From positions 101,155 to 165,154 of the forward strand of contig RFGC01000042.1 of the NCBI GenBank assembly GCA_003697135.1: DNA of 64,000 nucleotides. The letters run 5' to 3'. Shown piece after piece: positions 26,337 to 35,885 of the stretch. The notes beneath the pieces were generated by a model that was not told the DNA's origin, did no database searches, and was given only the letters and a program-made list of their open reading frames with translations. The translations under genes were made by a program, and so were the position numbers. How positions within the stretch are numbered: position 1 is the stretch's first letter; each line of letters starts with the position of its first letter. Origin of the DNA: Acidobacteriota bacterium. GTDB lineage: Bacteria > Acidobacteriota > Blastocatellia > Pyrinomonadales > Pyrinomonadaceae.

Positions 26337-27521
26337 TCAAATTCTTAAAGTTTTGTCTAAGCTATACATCAAAGCTTTCCTGGTTGCTTCTTCAACTTTG
26401 CTATCTTTAAGCCATGTTTCTATGAAATTCCGAGCTCTAACTGACATTTCTTTATATTCTGCATCATCCATGTTCAAGCAAAAGTTTAAGACTTCCTGCC
26501 ATCTTTCAATATCACTTAAGGGCAAATCCCATCCTATCCCCTTTTCTTCAAGCCTCCGCCATGGTGTTGTATCACTGATTATCAGCGGACATCCTGCTGA
26601 CAATGCTTCTACTATTACATGCCCAAAACTCTCTCCTAAAGTCGGCAAAACAAAAAAGTGATAATCAAAAAGTGTTAACGGAACATCAGCGTTTCTTATT
26701 TCACCCTTAAAACTAGCCCTTACATTCCCGTTCAAATTCTTCATCATCTCTAAGCACTCTTCAAAATACCTTTCGTTTTCTTTAAGCCCATAAACATCAA
26801 GTAAAATGTTACCTTGATTTATCTTTAATAGTTTAAGCAAAAACTTTAAGTTTTTGACAGGATGTATTCTAGATAAGAAAACCAGCCTTACTTCACCCCT
26901 CTTTTTGAATGGTTTCGCTTTAACATCAAATTCCGGAAGGATTTCTTTCGAGGGCATGTTTGGAGCTATAAGTATCTCAGTCTCATCTTCCTTAAATCTT
27001 CTGACTTCTTCTTTTTCCATCTCTGAAGTGACTTTCCAGATCACATCCTTGTAAAGTCCCAAAGTTTTTGCCAGTTGCATGTAAAGAGTTTTCTTCATGC
27101 GTTTCGTGCTTAAACTACCTTTTGATAGCTCCCCTTCAGGTGCAATTATCAAGGGAATTTTGCCGTTAATAAGCTTGAATTTTCTCAAAAAAACAATGTT
27201 CACAGTAAAGGTTGAAAAAAAACTATTAGAGTAAATTAAAGATGGCACAACTGATTTAATCAATTTTCTTAACTTGAATGGCGTAATTTTCTGAATATAA
27301 AGCACTTTAGCATTCTTTACATCATTCCAAGTATTTATTTTCAAGCTTCCATAATTTACTCCCTTGTGATACCGCGTAACTACCCAGAAATCAAACTCAG
27401 CATTCAGCCTATCTATCGTATTTACTATTGTTCGCATTCCACCGCTACTCTCATGCCCCGGTGGATAATAGTCACAAAGGATTAAAATCTTTGGTTTAGA
27501 TGTATAAGCCTTACTACTCAT
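26337..27521 (-). CDS. Glycosyltransferase family 4
   Basis: 394 residues. N-terminal ILILCDYYPPGHESSGGMRTIVNTI and C-terminal VRLVFLSRIHPVKNLKFLLKLL, LPTLGESFGHVIVEALSAGCPLI with the donor-binding E-x7-E are GT4 features. About 115 bases after its stop hold nothing obvious. The sugar donor cannot be read. Confidence 0.85.
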   Translation of the reverse strand: MSSKAYTSKPKILILCDYYPPGHESSGGMRTIVNTIDRLNAEFDFWVVTRYHKGVNYGSLKINTWNDVKNAKVLYIQKITPFKLRKLIKSVVPSLIYSNSFFSTFTVNIVFLRKFKLINGKIPLIIAPEGELSKGSLSTKRMKKTLYMQLAKTLGLYKDVIWKVTSEMEKEEVRRFKEDETEILIAPNMPSKEILPEFDVKAKPFKKRGEVRLVFLSRIHPVKNLKFLLKLLKINQGNILLDVYGLKENERYFEECLEMMKNLNGNVRASFKGEIRNADVPLTLFDYHFFVLPTLGESFGHVIVEALSAGCPLIISDTTPWRRLEEKGIGWDLPLSDIERWQEVLNFCLNMDDAEYKEMSVRARNFIETWLKDSKVEEATRKALMYSLDKTLRI

Positions 27522-28557
27522 CTTTGAGCACCTCTATACAGGCTTGGTAAACTTCCTCTACAGAGATTCCCTCTAGACATTTGTGATGACCCAAAGGACA
27601 CTCAGGCCGAAGACATCCTTCACACTCCACTCTCTTGCGGATTATTCTATGCCCACTCCCGAATGGAACCCAGCGACCAATATAATCAATAGCCGAAAAA
27701 ACAACTACACATTTGGTCCCGACCGCAGCAGCCAAATGCATGGTCCCCGTATCAGTTCCAAGATAAAGCTTGCAACGCTCCAAAAGTGCAGCATCAACCC
27801 TTACTCCAAGTTGACCTGCTACGACCGCCCCAGTCCCAAGTTGAGTAATAATCCGCTTACCCTGCTCAAATTCCTTTGTCCCGCCAAAAACTATCGGGAA
27901 AACATCTCTAATTCTCAGAAGTCTTTTCAAAACTTCCACAAAGTTTTTCTCTGGCCAATTTTTCGACCGCCAGCCGCTTGAAACCATCACACCTATCAAC
28001 TCTTTACTACTCCAACCCTTGCAATTTCTATTTAGCCATTCCATTGCTCGCATTCTCTCATCTTCACTTAATTTCAAATCAGGAAAAAGCTCTTCCTTTC
28101 GTGGCAATGAAGGTATGTTTTCAGAGTATAAGCAATCAAGCAAATAGTTATACTCGCTCTCAACTTCTCTAAGTGGTAAGGATACCTTCATCGGTAGGCT
28201 ATTTTTCTCTAAGTGTTTCATCCCATAAATTCTCTTTGCGAAAAAGCTAAAGAACAACTTGTCTCTTTTCAACCTAAACCTACTCCTGTTTCTATTCATC
28301 AGGTAAAAAAACGCATCGTATCTCTTTCCAAACAACTTTTTGCCGATCTCGAAATTGTTTGAGTAAACTATTAGTTCATCATAAACCTCTTTTGGTAGCA
28401 AACTTGATGCTACTGATGAACCTGAAGCATTGCCATTTGTCAGGTAGGTAATTCTTGCCTCTGGGAAAGACTTTCTTATCGCCCAAAGAGCCGGCAAAGC
28501 TACTACTGTGTCTCCTATACTTCCTATACGATAAACTAGAATCTTGTCGAAAAGCAT
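27514..28557 (-). CDS. Glycosyltransferase family 9 (heptosyltransferase-like)
   Basis: 347 residues. KILVYRIGSIGDTVVALPALWAIRKSFP and LYLGTDTGTMHLAAAVGTKCVVVFS are GT9 signatures, as in LPS heptosyltransferases WaaC/WaaF/WaaQ. Near the C-terminus a Cys cluster (CEGCLRPECPLGHHKC) could bind metal, seen in some GT9 members. It directly follows heptose-synthesis genes, which supports transfer of heptose. Overlaps the kinase stop by one base. Confidence 0.85.
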   Translation of the reverse strand: MLFDKILVYRIGSIGDTVVALPALWAIRKSFPEARITYLTNGNASGSSVASSLLPKEVYDELIVYSNNFEIGKKLFGKRYDAFFYLMNRNRSRFRLKRDKLFFSFFAKRIYGMKHLEKNSLPMKVSLPLREVESEYNYLLDCLYSENIPSLPRKEELFPDLKLSEDERMRAMEWLNRNCKGWSSKELIGVMVSSGWRSKNWPEKNFVEVLKRLLRIRDVFPIVFGGTKEFEQGKRIITQLGTGAVVAGQLGVRVDAALLERCKLYLGTDTGTMHLAAAVGTKCVVVFSAIDYIGRWVPFGSGHRIIRKRVECEGCLRPECPLGHHKCLEGISVEEVYQACIEVLKDE

Positions 28558-29525
28558 CAGTAACTGCCCAAGTGTCTGATGCGACTTACTAAATTATCTT
28601 TTTTTATAGCAGTTGTCCCAACTTCTTCAACAACTAGTCCAGCAGCGATATTGGCAATCTCTGCGGCTCTCTTATAGCAAGCCCCACAGGCAACTGCTGT
28701 TGCAAATGTCGCAGTAACAGTATCACCAGCGCCCGTTACATCATAAACTTTTCTTGCAAGTGCCGGGAAAAAGCTTTTAGAACCTCTCTCAAACAATGTC
28801 ATTCCTTTTTCTCCCTGAGTGATCAAAACACACTCTAGCTCAAGATACTCCAGCAACATTCTTCCAGCTTCATCTACATCATTTGCTTTTCTGCAAGCCT
28901 CTAATGCCTCTCTCTGATTTGGCGTAATACAAGTTGCACCACGATACTTGCTGAAATCTTTTCCCTTCGGATCGAATATCACCTTCTTACCCATCTCTTT
29001 TGAAAGCGCTATCAGACGTGAGATTAAGCTTTCGGTAAAAAAGCCCTTGGCATAGTCAGATGCTATAAGTATATCTATATCACCTAGTTCACTTTGAACT
29101 ACCTTTAATATCTGTTGCTCTTGATCCTGCCCCAAAGGTATTACCTGTTCGTCATCAACCCTGACAACATGCTGATTGTGAGCAATTACTCTAGTTTTAA
29201 CTGTTGTCCTTCGACTCTCGTCCTTCAACAATAACTCTACCCTGACACCTTGTTGAGCCAAAACTCTTGCTAAAACTTCTCCTTCTTTATCATCACCAAC
29301 CAAACCAATCAAAAATGCTTTCGCCCCCAACCCTGCAACGTTTGCCGCAACATTTGCTGCTCCTCCGGCTGTTTCAAAAGTTTTCTCAAGATGCACTATT
29401 GGCACAGGAGCTTCTGGAGAAATTCTCTCAACCTTCCCCCACCAATAGCGATCCAACATCACATCTCCAAGCACTAAGACTTTCGCTCTAGAAAAAGATT
29501 CTATTAGTTCGTTATGGTCTTTCAT
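28557..29525 (-). CDS. hldA: D-glycero-beta-D-manno-heptose-7-phosphate kinase
   Basis: 322 residues of the PfkB family, equal to the N-terminal half of HldE. VLGDVMLDRYWWGKVERISPEAPVPIV, GGAANVAANVAGLG, and DVTGAGDTVTATFATAVA with the catalytic Asp are clear. It phosphorylates heptose 7-phosphate at C1 on the way to ADP-heptose. The partner adenylyltransferase is not fused to it but sits, joined to GmhA, in the overlapping gene just upstream. Confidence 0.9.
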   Translation of the reverse strand: MKDHNELIESFSRAKVLVLGDVMLDRYWWGKVERISPEAPVPIVHLEKTFETAGGAANVAANVAGLGAKAFLIGLVGDDKEGEVLARVLAQQGVRVELLLKDESRRTTVKTRVIAHNQHVVRVDDEQVIPLGQDQEQQILKVVQSELGDIDILIASDYAKGFFTESLISRLIALSKEMGKKVIFDPKGKDFSKYRGATCITPNQREALEACRKANDVDEAGRMLLEYLELECVLITQGEKGMTLFERGSKSFFPALARKVYDVTGAGDTVTATFATAVACGACYKRAAEIANIAAGLVVEEVGTTAIKKDNLVSRIRHLGSY

Positions 29526-30534
29526 CTTTTTGGGAGAGCTTTTCTTCTATAATCTCACACCAAATATGTCCAATCGTTATGTGAGCCTCTTGAATCCTTG
29601 ACGTCTTAGAAGAAGGAACTAAAATAGCTTCATCACACAAGGAAGCCAATTTTTTGCCGTTCTTTCCTGTCAACGCTATTGTTTTACATCCCTTCTGTCG
29701 AGCCTTCATAACTGCTAAGATCACATTCTTTGAGTTCCCACTGGTACTTATCCCTACTAGAACGTCTCCTTCATGTGCTAATCCTTCTACTTGTCTTTCA
29801 AAAACTGTTTCAAAACCATAATCATTCGATAAAGCTGTTAGAACAGATGTGTCGGTTGTAAGAGCAATAGCAGACAGTGCTTTACGGTCTTTCTCAAACC
29901 TGCCCATAAGCTCTGCCGCTATGTGTTGAGCATCTGCCGCACTACCACCGTTACCACAAAGTAAAATTTTCTTACCCTTCAACAAAGCTTGGAAAATCGT
30001 CTCCGCACAAGCCTCTATTTTGTTTTTTTGTTCTCTTAAAAGCCTTAACGTTTCTATATGCTCATCTAGAGATCGATCGAGAATGCTTTTACTCTCGCCA
30101 TTGTTTACTTGAGCCTGTCTCAACATGTTTGAAATCTTTTCAATTATCAAACTTGAAGAATATCCTTCTCTCAAAGGTAAAGAATAAACCTTACCACCTC
30201 TTTCAAGAACGAAATCGGCTCCAATTATCTCATCTATCTGCCAATCTCCGCCCTTTACCAAAACATCAGGATTTATCTCTCTTATGAGTTTCTCTGGAGT
30301 GGGTTCATCAAATATTCTAACTTCATCAACCATTTCTAGACTCATTAAAATCTCAGCTCTGTCTTTTTCAGATAGAATCGGCCTTCCCTCTCCCTTGATT
30401 GCCTTAACGGATTTATCACTGTTAATCCCAACGATTAGCTTCGTTCCCAACGCTTTTGCACGTTTCAGTAAGTCTATATGTCCTGGATGTATCAAATCAA
30501 AACAGCCGTTTGTGAAGACAATTCTCTCCTTCAT
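29512..30534 (-). CDS. Fusion: heptose-1-phosphate adenylyltransferase + sedoheptulose-7-P isomerase
   Basis: 340 residues with two enzymes of the ADP-heptose pathway. Residues 1-143 are the HldC/HldE C-terminal nucleotidyltransferase (FTNGCFDLIHPGHI; GEGRPILSEKDRAEIL; VKGGDW). Residues about 155-335 are GmhA (LLCGNGGSAADAQHIAAEL, ISTSGNSKN, RIQEAHITIGH), including His/Glu and Gln/His positions expected as zinc ligands. So step 1 (isomerase) and step 4 (adenylyltransferase) share one chain, while the step 2 kinase is the next gene. The GmhB phosphatase and HldD epimerase are not seen here. Domains usually occur on separate proteins. Confidence 0.9.
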   Translation of the reverse strand: MKERIVFTNGCFDLIHPGHIDLLKRAKALGTKLIVGINSDKSVKAIKGEGRPILSEKDRAEILMSLEMVDEVRIFDEPTPEKLIREINPDVLVKGGDWQIDEIIGADFVLERGGKVYSLPLREGYSSSLIIEKISNMLRQAQVNNGESKSILDRSLDEHIETLRLLREQKNKIEACAETIFQALLKGKKILLCGNGGSAADAQHIAAELMGRFEKDRKALSAIALTTDTSVLTALSNDYGFETVFERQVEGLAHEGDVLVGISTSGNSKNVILAVMKARQKGCKTIALTGKNGKKLASLCDEAILVPSSKTSRIQEAHITIGHIWCEIIEEKLSQKDERP

Positions 30535-30537
30535 GCC

Positions 30538-32043
30538 TTACTGTCTCCTGAAAAGCTTCGTCAAAAGATGGACTGCAAAAAGCCCTATCGCCGTAACGAA
30601 AATTGTCCTTATAACGGCAGGAAAAATCGTTGCATAAAAGGATTCATAAGATACTACAGTCAAAAGCGGATAATACGCTACCTTTTTCCATATGGCCGGA
30701 TATTTGCTCTGCACTAGAGACGAATAAATGACTCTGAAATAAATACCCAAAATGAACATTCCTACTGGAATACCGAAAGGCCCAAAATTCCTTAACAAAT
30801 CACCGAAAGGCGTTACTGTAAAGGCATTTTCTCCATAACTGAAGTAAAGATCACCATAAGCTCTGACATCGGAAGTGTTAGGTTTATCGGGATAGATGAA
30901 TCTAGGAACGAAAGAGTAAAGAAGATCGTTTATTATGTTGTTTTCCAAACCGTAAGCCGCTTCGTAAGGGGCTAGTTTTTCGTAATTTGACACAACTACA
31001 CCAAGCGAACTTAAGTTTTCAACTCTTTCAGCCAAAGCCGTTGCTCCTTCCTTAAGAATAAACTCTGTATCAGCTTCAGAAAGATATTCCAGTGTCACCA
31101 AAGCTTGTTCAAAATAAGCTCCAGCTTCCATTCTCGCTTCGGAACCCTTTATATTGCGAAATGTTGTGCCATAAATTACGCCTACAAACAACGCTATCGG
31201 GATGATCACACTCAGACCTAAAAAGTGAATGCCTTTTAGTTTTCTTCCAGAGTAAAAGAATGCAAAGATAACAGGCAATAAACCGCTTACAAAAGCACTA
31301 CGGCTACCTAGAACAAAAGCCCTTATTGGAATCAATGTCAACAAAAAAATAGCAACCAAATACACAAAACGATTCTTGCGCTCTTCTTCAAAAACCGCTA
31401 ACCACAGCAAAACAATGCCCTCTATCAAGAGAATCTGCAAAAATATAAGAAGACCATCAAAAATCTCTGTATTTTCTATACGTTGATACCCTAAAATCCC
31501 CCTTAAGAAACTCAAAATGTTCACTATAAAGCCTGCTGTTATAAGCACTAAACCACCCACCCAAACCTCCGAAGGTCTCCATTGTGCTTTAGATAACCTT
31601 TCGTCTAAAAATTCACCTATTTTTTTCCCAAAAGAGAAGTAGTAACCCAGCATCAATCCTATGTATCCAACCGCCACGTAGAAAAGACTCAAAGGTAACT
31701 CAAACCTAGGATTTTCTATGAAAGACAGATAGAAAGGCTCAGACCATCCAAAGCTTAAAATAATTCCTCCAACTACAAATGCAGGAAAAATGTAAGAAAG
31801 ACTAGCAAAAATGAGTGGATGAAAAAGGTCTAAACAGCCTTTGTAGAAATAGTAGAAAATAGGCGAAAGCACTACTAGACCAACTAGAAAGCACCAAGGT
31901 AAAAGATAATATTGCCCGAATAAATCATCTCCTGAATCAAACCAGAAAAACACTGACCCTATAAAGATACCAACCGCCCATAGTGCAATTGAAACTACGA
32001 GCAAATCGTTACTTCCCGAAAATTTTCTAGAACCTTCAATCAT
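30538..32043 (-). CDS. Wzy-like O-antigen/capsule polymerase
   Basis: 501-residue inner-membrane protein with about 12 hydrophobic helices and a large periplasmic loop around residues 290-400, the usual Wzy layout. Primary sequence in this family is poorly conserved, so the call rests on topology, LGSRSAFVSGLLPVIFAFF and its place between sugar enzymes and Wzx. It would polymerise lipid-linked repeat units on the periplasmic side. Confidence 0.75.
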   Translation of the reverse strand: MIEGSRKFSGSNDLLVVSIALWAVGIFIGSVFFWFDSGDDLFGQYYLLPWCFLVGLVVLSPIFYYFYKGCLDLFHPLIFASLSYIFPAFVVGGIILSFGWSEPFYLSFIENPRFELPLSLFYVAVGYIGLMLGYYFSFGKKIGEFLDERLSKAQWRPSEVWVGGLVLITAGFIVNILSFLRGILGYQRIENTEIFDGLLIFLQILLIEGIVLLWLAVFEEERKNRFVYLVAIFLLTLIPIRAFVLGSRSAFVSGLLPVIFAFFYSGRKLKGIHFLGLSVIIPIALFVGVIYGTTFRNIKGSEARMEAGAYFEQALVTLEYLSEADTEFILKEGATALAERVENLSSLGVVVSNYEKLAPYEAAYGLENNIINDLLYSFVPRFIYPDKPNTSDVRAYGDLYFSYGENAFTVTPFGDLLRNFGPFGIPVGMFILGIYFRVIYSSLVQSKYPAIWKKVAYYPLLTVVSYESFYATIFPAVIRTIFVTAIGLFAVHLLTKLFRRQ

Positions 32044-32999
32044 TGCCCTTCTTCTAAAAATACACTTTCAAGCATCCAATTTGCAAAGCGCCTTAAGCCC
32101 TCTTCAAAACCTACCTTTGGTTCCCAACCTAATTCTCTTTTGGCGAGCTCAATTGAAAGTATATTCACCGGCACATCAAATTTTCTTGGCGCTAAAAATT
32201 TTTTGCTTACTTTTCTCCCAAGTAGTGCCTCTATAGCGCTGATAACATCGTTTAGGCTTTTCCCCTCACCAGAACCGATATTGAAAATTCTTGTTTCACC
32301 TTCGTAATTCATGACTTTCATGAGCGCATCTATCACATCGCCTATGTAAATATAATCCCTCACGACAGAACCATTACCCCAGATTTCGATTGTCTCATTA
32401 CGTATTGCTTTTCCTAAAAAAACTGCTACCGCTCCTTGACTTGAACGAATTCGCTGGCGCTCACCATAAAGATTCGACACTCTTAAGACTCTGTAGTCAA
32501 GCCCATAAAGATGATGAAATAGGTTCAGATATTTTTCTATCGCCAACTTTGTAATGCCGTATGAACAAATAGGTTCTGTTGGATGCTCTTCATTGATTGG
32601 AATTATTTTGGGAATACCATATACAGTCCCACCAGAAGACATAAAAATTATCTTTTTTACCCCAGTCTCTACTGCGAGTTCCAAAAATCGCACCGTGCCA
32701 GCTAGGTTTGTTTGTATATCGAAAACCGGATCCGCATTGGAGCTACTGGGAATTGTAGTCGAGATCAAATGAAAACATACATCACAACCGTTCAAGGCAT
32801 TTTTCAAATCACCTTCATTCAAGAAATCACCTTCGCACAACTCAAAATCTCTAGTCAGACCGCTCCATTTTAGGATTTCTGCTGTCTTGGCTGGATCAGG
32901 ACGATCAAAACACCTAACACTTGCCCTGGAGTTTAGCAAAGCATCAATCAGATGAGAACCTACAAATCCCTTACCGCCTAACACCAAAACCCTACCCAT
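32040..32999 (-). CDS. NAD-dependent epimerase/dehydratase (GalE-like SDR)
   Basis: 319 residues from ATG 32997-32999, chosen because MGRVLVLGGKGFVGSHL starts at the NAD-binding strand; a longer frame to 33017 adds six residues over the previous gene. The active site has Ser-Ser-Gly (FMSSGGTVYG) and YGITKLAIEKY. It resembles UDP-glucose 4-epimerases, but the substrate is open. Overlaps the methyltransferase stop by 8 bases. Confidence 0.82.
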   Translation of the reverse strand: MGRVLVLGGKGFVGSHLIDALLNSRASVRCFDRPDPAKTAEILKWSGLTRDFELCEGDFLNEGDLKNALNGCDVCFHLISTTIPSSSNADPVFDIQTNLAGTVRFLELAVETGVKKIIFMSSGGTVYGIPKIIPINEEHPTEPICSYGITKLAIEKYLNLFHHLYGLDYRVLRVSNLYGERQRIRSSQGAVAVFLGKAIRNETIEIWGNGSVVRDYIYIGDVIDALMKVMNYEGETRIFNIGSGEGKSLNDVISAIEALLGRKVSKKFLAPRKFDVPVNILSIELAKRELGWEPKVGFEEGLRRFANWMLESVFLEEGQ

Positions 33000-33687
33000 A
33001 AGCTTTCTTCTTGGCAACTACCACTCTGTTAGCACCGTACTTATTTCCCTTGACAAAAGGATACAAAAGCAAGGAGAAAAAACCTGAAATCCACCCCTTC
33101 CAGTTTTTCTTACCCAGCGTAAACTCGTTTAGAACATAATCATCGTGAATCTTCTCAAAACCTGACTCCTCAAGCGCCATATCCAGCTTCCATCCGAAAA
33201 TCGGCGTTATATGCGCCGAACGAACAGTTGCGTATTCGTCAAAATAAACAAGCCTTCCCTTATACAGAAACATTATCCTTGAATTCATGGCCTCGACGTT
33301 TGGTGTGGTAACAAACAACAATCCTTCATCTCGCAAAAGATGTTTGCACTGTCTTATAAAGCTAAATGGATTTTCCAAATGCTCTATTATCTCTATCGCA
33401 ATGACTACATCGAATTTTCCGTATTTTCTGACTATTTCTTGCGCAAAAGTTGGATCATCCAGATCGAGTTTTAGAAAGTCAACTTTTGAAGCCTTCCAAT
33501 GGGAACCGTCAGAATCAACGGCTAATACAAACTCTGCTGACTTTGAAACTCTTTCAGAAAAGCTTCCAGTTCCGGCTCCCAAGTCAACAACTTTACCAAC
33601 TTTCTTCCCTGTATATTTTTCGTAAAGCTCGAAGACTAGGTTTTGCAGTTCATCAGGAGATTTCGGAATTAACTCTTTCTCGCTCAT
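32992..33687 (-). CDS. SAM-dependent methyltransferase
   Basis: 231 residues. KVVDLGAGTGSFSERVSKSA is motif I, VIAIEIIEHLENPFSFI motif II and LLFVTTPNVEAMNSRIMFL motif III of a class I methyltransferase. A hydrophobic stretch near the C-terminus (GWISGFFSLLLYPFV) may touch the membrane. Tandem with another methyltransferase, overlapping by 4 bases, suggesting sugar O-methylation of the polymer. Confidence 0.82.
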   Translation of the reverse strand: MSEKELIPKSPDELQNLVFELYEKYTGKKVGKVVDLGAGTGSFSERVSKSAEFVLAVDSDGSHWKASKVDFLKLDLDDPTFAQEIVRKYGKFDVVIAIEIIEHLENPFSFIRQCKHLLRDEGLLFVTTPNVEAMNSRIMFLYKGRLVYFDEYATVRSAHITPIFGWKLDMALEESGFEKIHDDYVLNEFTLGKKNWKGWISGFFSLLLYPFVKGNKYGANRVVVAKKKAYG

Positions 33688-34352
33688 TTTAGACTACAAA
33701 CAGCTATTACTCCATCAGCTAAATGCTTTGTAATCATGACTGATAGATCATTTACAAAGTTGTAATACCAAGGATTGTGGACTCTATGCTCCGGTCCCAC
33801 ATCATAAAAATAGAATTCTTTTACTCTCAAATTCGCTCTTTTCAAAATAAGATTCAAAGTGCTGTAGGAATAGTATGCAACATGATCAGGATGAACCGGC
33901 TCGTTCACTCCTCCGCGACCCCTTAGTGCATAGATCGCAAAACGCATCCCTGAATAAGCATTTATGGTGGTTATCAAAAGCTCTGTCCTCTCATCCATGA
34001 AACGTTTTATTCCTTCCAGAAAAAGTCCTGGATTTGAAAGATGTTCTATAACTTCGCCGGCTACTATAATGTCAAATTTTTCTTCAAGATCAACTTCGTG
34101 CAATTTTTCTAGATCGGCGCGGAAGATGTTCTTCACTCCGTTGGCCCTCAAAATCTCTATGCCCTTCTCGTCCAAATCAAATCCATAAAGCTGTTTAGCA
34201 ATTTTTTCCAACTCGAAATGTAACAAACTCCCATCTTTAATGGAATTCTCCGTATATGGCGCATTTGTGCATCCCAAATGCAAAACTTTCTTACCCTCAC
34301 ATCTACGCCTTATGAAATCCACTCTTTGCACCAGCTTTATTTTCCCGCTCAT
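33684..34352 (-). CDS. SAM-dependent methyltransferase
   Basis: 222 residues. VLHLGCTNAPYTE, FDIIVAGEVIEHLSNPGLFLEGI and LLITTINAYSGMRFAIYAL match class I methyltransferase motifs. Shares the pattern VIEHL...P with its neighbour at 32992-33687 and may be an old paralogue. Lies 9 bases after the Wzx gene. Confidence 0.8.
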   Translation of the reverse strand: MSGKIKLVQRVDFIRRRCEGKKVLHLGCTNAPYTENSIKDGSLLHFELEKIAKQLYGFDLDEKGIEILRANGVKNIFRADLEKLHEVDLEEKFDIIVAGEVIEHLSNPGLFLEGIKRFMDERTELLITTINAYSGMRFAIYALRGRGGVNEPVHPDHVAYYSYSTLNLILKRANLRVKEFYFYDVGPEHRVHNPWYYNFVNDLSVMITKHLADGVIAVCSLK

Positions 34353-34361
34353 CTTCCTCTT

Positions 34362-35885
34362 TTATCCTTTCAACCTGCTCAGCAGTAAAAGGCTTCTAAC
34401 TACCTCTCTTTCCTCTTGCGTTATCAGACGCAGAAGGAAAAGCAAAACCAAATAGGTAACGCCAAACAAAAAGACTGATATAAAAAGACCCTCCAATCCT
34501 TCTGTAATTCCTAAAACTTGAACAACTTTATTGAGCAAGCCTAGAAAAAGGAAAATTATAGTCATTTTGAGAAATAAAACAACCCAAAGTTTTATTGATG
34601 AAAAGTCGCCGAAAATCTTTCTTTCAAAATAAACAACACAAATCAGCAAAACAAAAGTCCCTATGAATCTCCCAACAGCAGTCCCTACAAGCCCGTAAAA
34701 CTGGCTTAAAAGGATCATCAAACAAAAGCTGAAAATAAAGCTCACAGCGTATGATAGAAAGTTAAAATGTGGTTTTCCTAAACCTTCAAACACCTGCCAT
34801 GAAATTCCCACGAGTGCTATTAAAAAGTAAGTCAAAACATGAACCGCCAAAATTGCCCATGAGTGCTGGGCAAAGCTTTCGTTTATCCAGAAACTCAGAA
34901 ATGCATCCGCTTGCAAAATAAAAATTGATCCTAAAAAACCCATTACTATAAAGCATATCTTTACCGATCTTGCATAAAGTCTTCTCACTCTTTCCAACTC
35001 ACTTTGGAATTCGCTCGTCATAGGAAATACTATTTGACTGAAACTAGTAATGAGAAAGTGCATTTGAATTGCTAACATCATAGGGACAGCATAGTAACTT
35101 AATCCTTCCGAACCAAAATGACGAACGACCCAACTTCTCTCAAACAAAAAAAGCGCATTCGCAAGCAAATGATACCCTAAACTAAAACCTCCAAACCTCC
35201 AAACTTCTCTTAAGCTACGAAAGTCTATAACTTGAACGAGCTTTATCTCAGGCAAAAGCATCCTAGCCGCAAGATAAAACAAAAAGTTCAAGAAAAACAC
35301 CGTAAGCAAATTCCATAACAAAAGGGCAATAACTCCAAAACCTTTTAGTGCCAAAACTATGTTTCCCACAGCTAAAACTAAACTTATGAAAGCGGCCAAC
35401 TTAGAATGAACATCGAAACGCTGCATTCCATGTAACACAGCGGCAAACGGTTGCCCCAGCATAGAAAAAAACACACTAAAAGCCGCTATGTAAAGACCTT
35501 TTATTGATTCTTCTTTCCTCTGCTCTTCAATCCTCAAAATATCAGAAACCAACCATTCTGAAGTGACCAAAATGCCGCTGCAGATTAGCACCGAAAGGGC
35601 AAAATTGGTAAAGAATGCTGCCGATAAAATTTGAACGCTTTTCTGGATACCTTCTGTTTTTGAAGCCGCAACATACTTTGTAACAGCCCGTGCAGTATTA
35701 AAGATAAACAAATAAGCGATGAAACCCTGTATTAAAGCATAGATTCCATACTTCTCTACACCCAATTCAAGAACCAGTATTCTAGTTGCAATAAAACTCA
35801 GAACAACAGGAATAAACCAACCAACAAACCCATAGAAAGCATTTCTTACTGCCCTTTTGGAAGGTGATAAAGTTTCGTCATTCAT
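34362..35885 (-). CDS. Wzx-like polysaccharide flippase
   Basis: 507 residues with about 14 hydrophobic helices, of the MOP/MATE polysaccharide-transporter group. RAVRNAFYGFVGWFIPVVLSFIATRILV at the N-terminus is typical. It would turn lipid-linked repeats to the periplasmic side for Wzy. An exact dispersed 12-mer is inside the coding region at 34420-34431, near the C-terminus (reading LRLIT on the coding strand). Overlaps the GT4 gene upstream (ATGA). Confidence 0.88.
   Translation of the reverse strand: MNDETLSPSKRAVRNAFYGFVGWFIPVVLSFIATRILVLELGVEKYGIYALIQGFIAYLFIFNTARAVTKYVAASKTEGIQKSVQILSAAFFTNFALSVLICSGILVTSEWLVSDILRIEEQRKEESIKGLYIAAFSVFFSMLGQPFAAVLHGMQRFDVHSKLAAFISLVLAVGNIVLALKGFGVIALLLWNLLTVFFLNFLFYLAARMLLPEIKLVQVIDFRSLREVWRFGGFSLGYHLLANALFLFERSWVVRHFGSEGLSYYAVPMMLAIQMHFLITSFSQIVFPMTSEFQSELERVRRLYARSVKICFIVMGFLGSIFILQADAFLSFWINESFAQHSWAILAVHVLTYFLIALVGISWQVFEGLGKPHFNFLSYAVSFIFSFCLMILLSQFYGLVGTAVGRFIGTFVLLICVVYFERKIFGDFSSIKLWVVLFLKMTIIFLFLGLLNKVVQVLGITEGLEGLFISVFLFGVTYLVLLFLLRLITQEEREVVRSLLLLSRLKG
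34420..34431 (+). repeat. Dispersed 12-mer copy inside the wzx-like gene
   Basis: Exact GTTATCAGACGC preceded by C; on the coding (minus) strand it reads through Leu-Arg-Leu-Ile-Thr in a frame different from the VIRR copies. Confidence 0.75.

Noticed and set aside
29008..29019. GCTATCAGACGT as another motif copy
   Set aside because: Two mismatches and inside conserved kinase coding; not counted.
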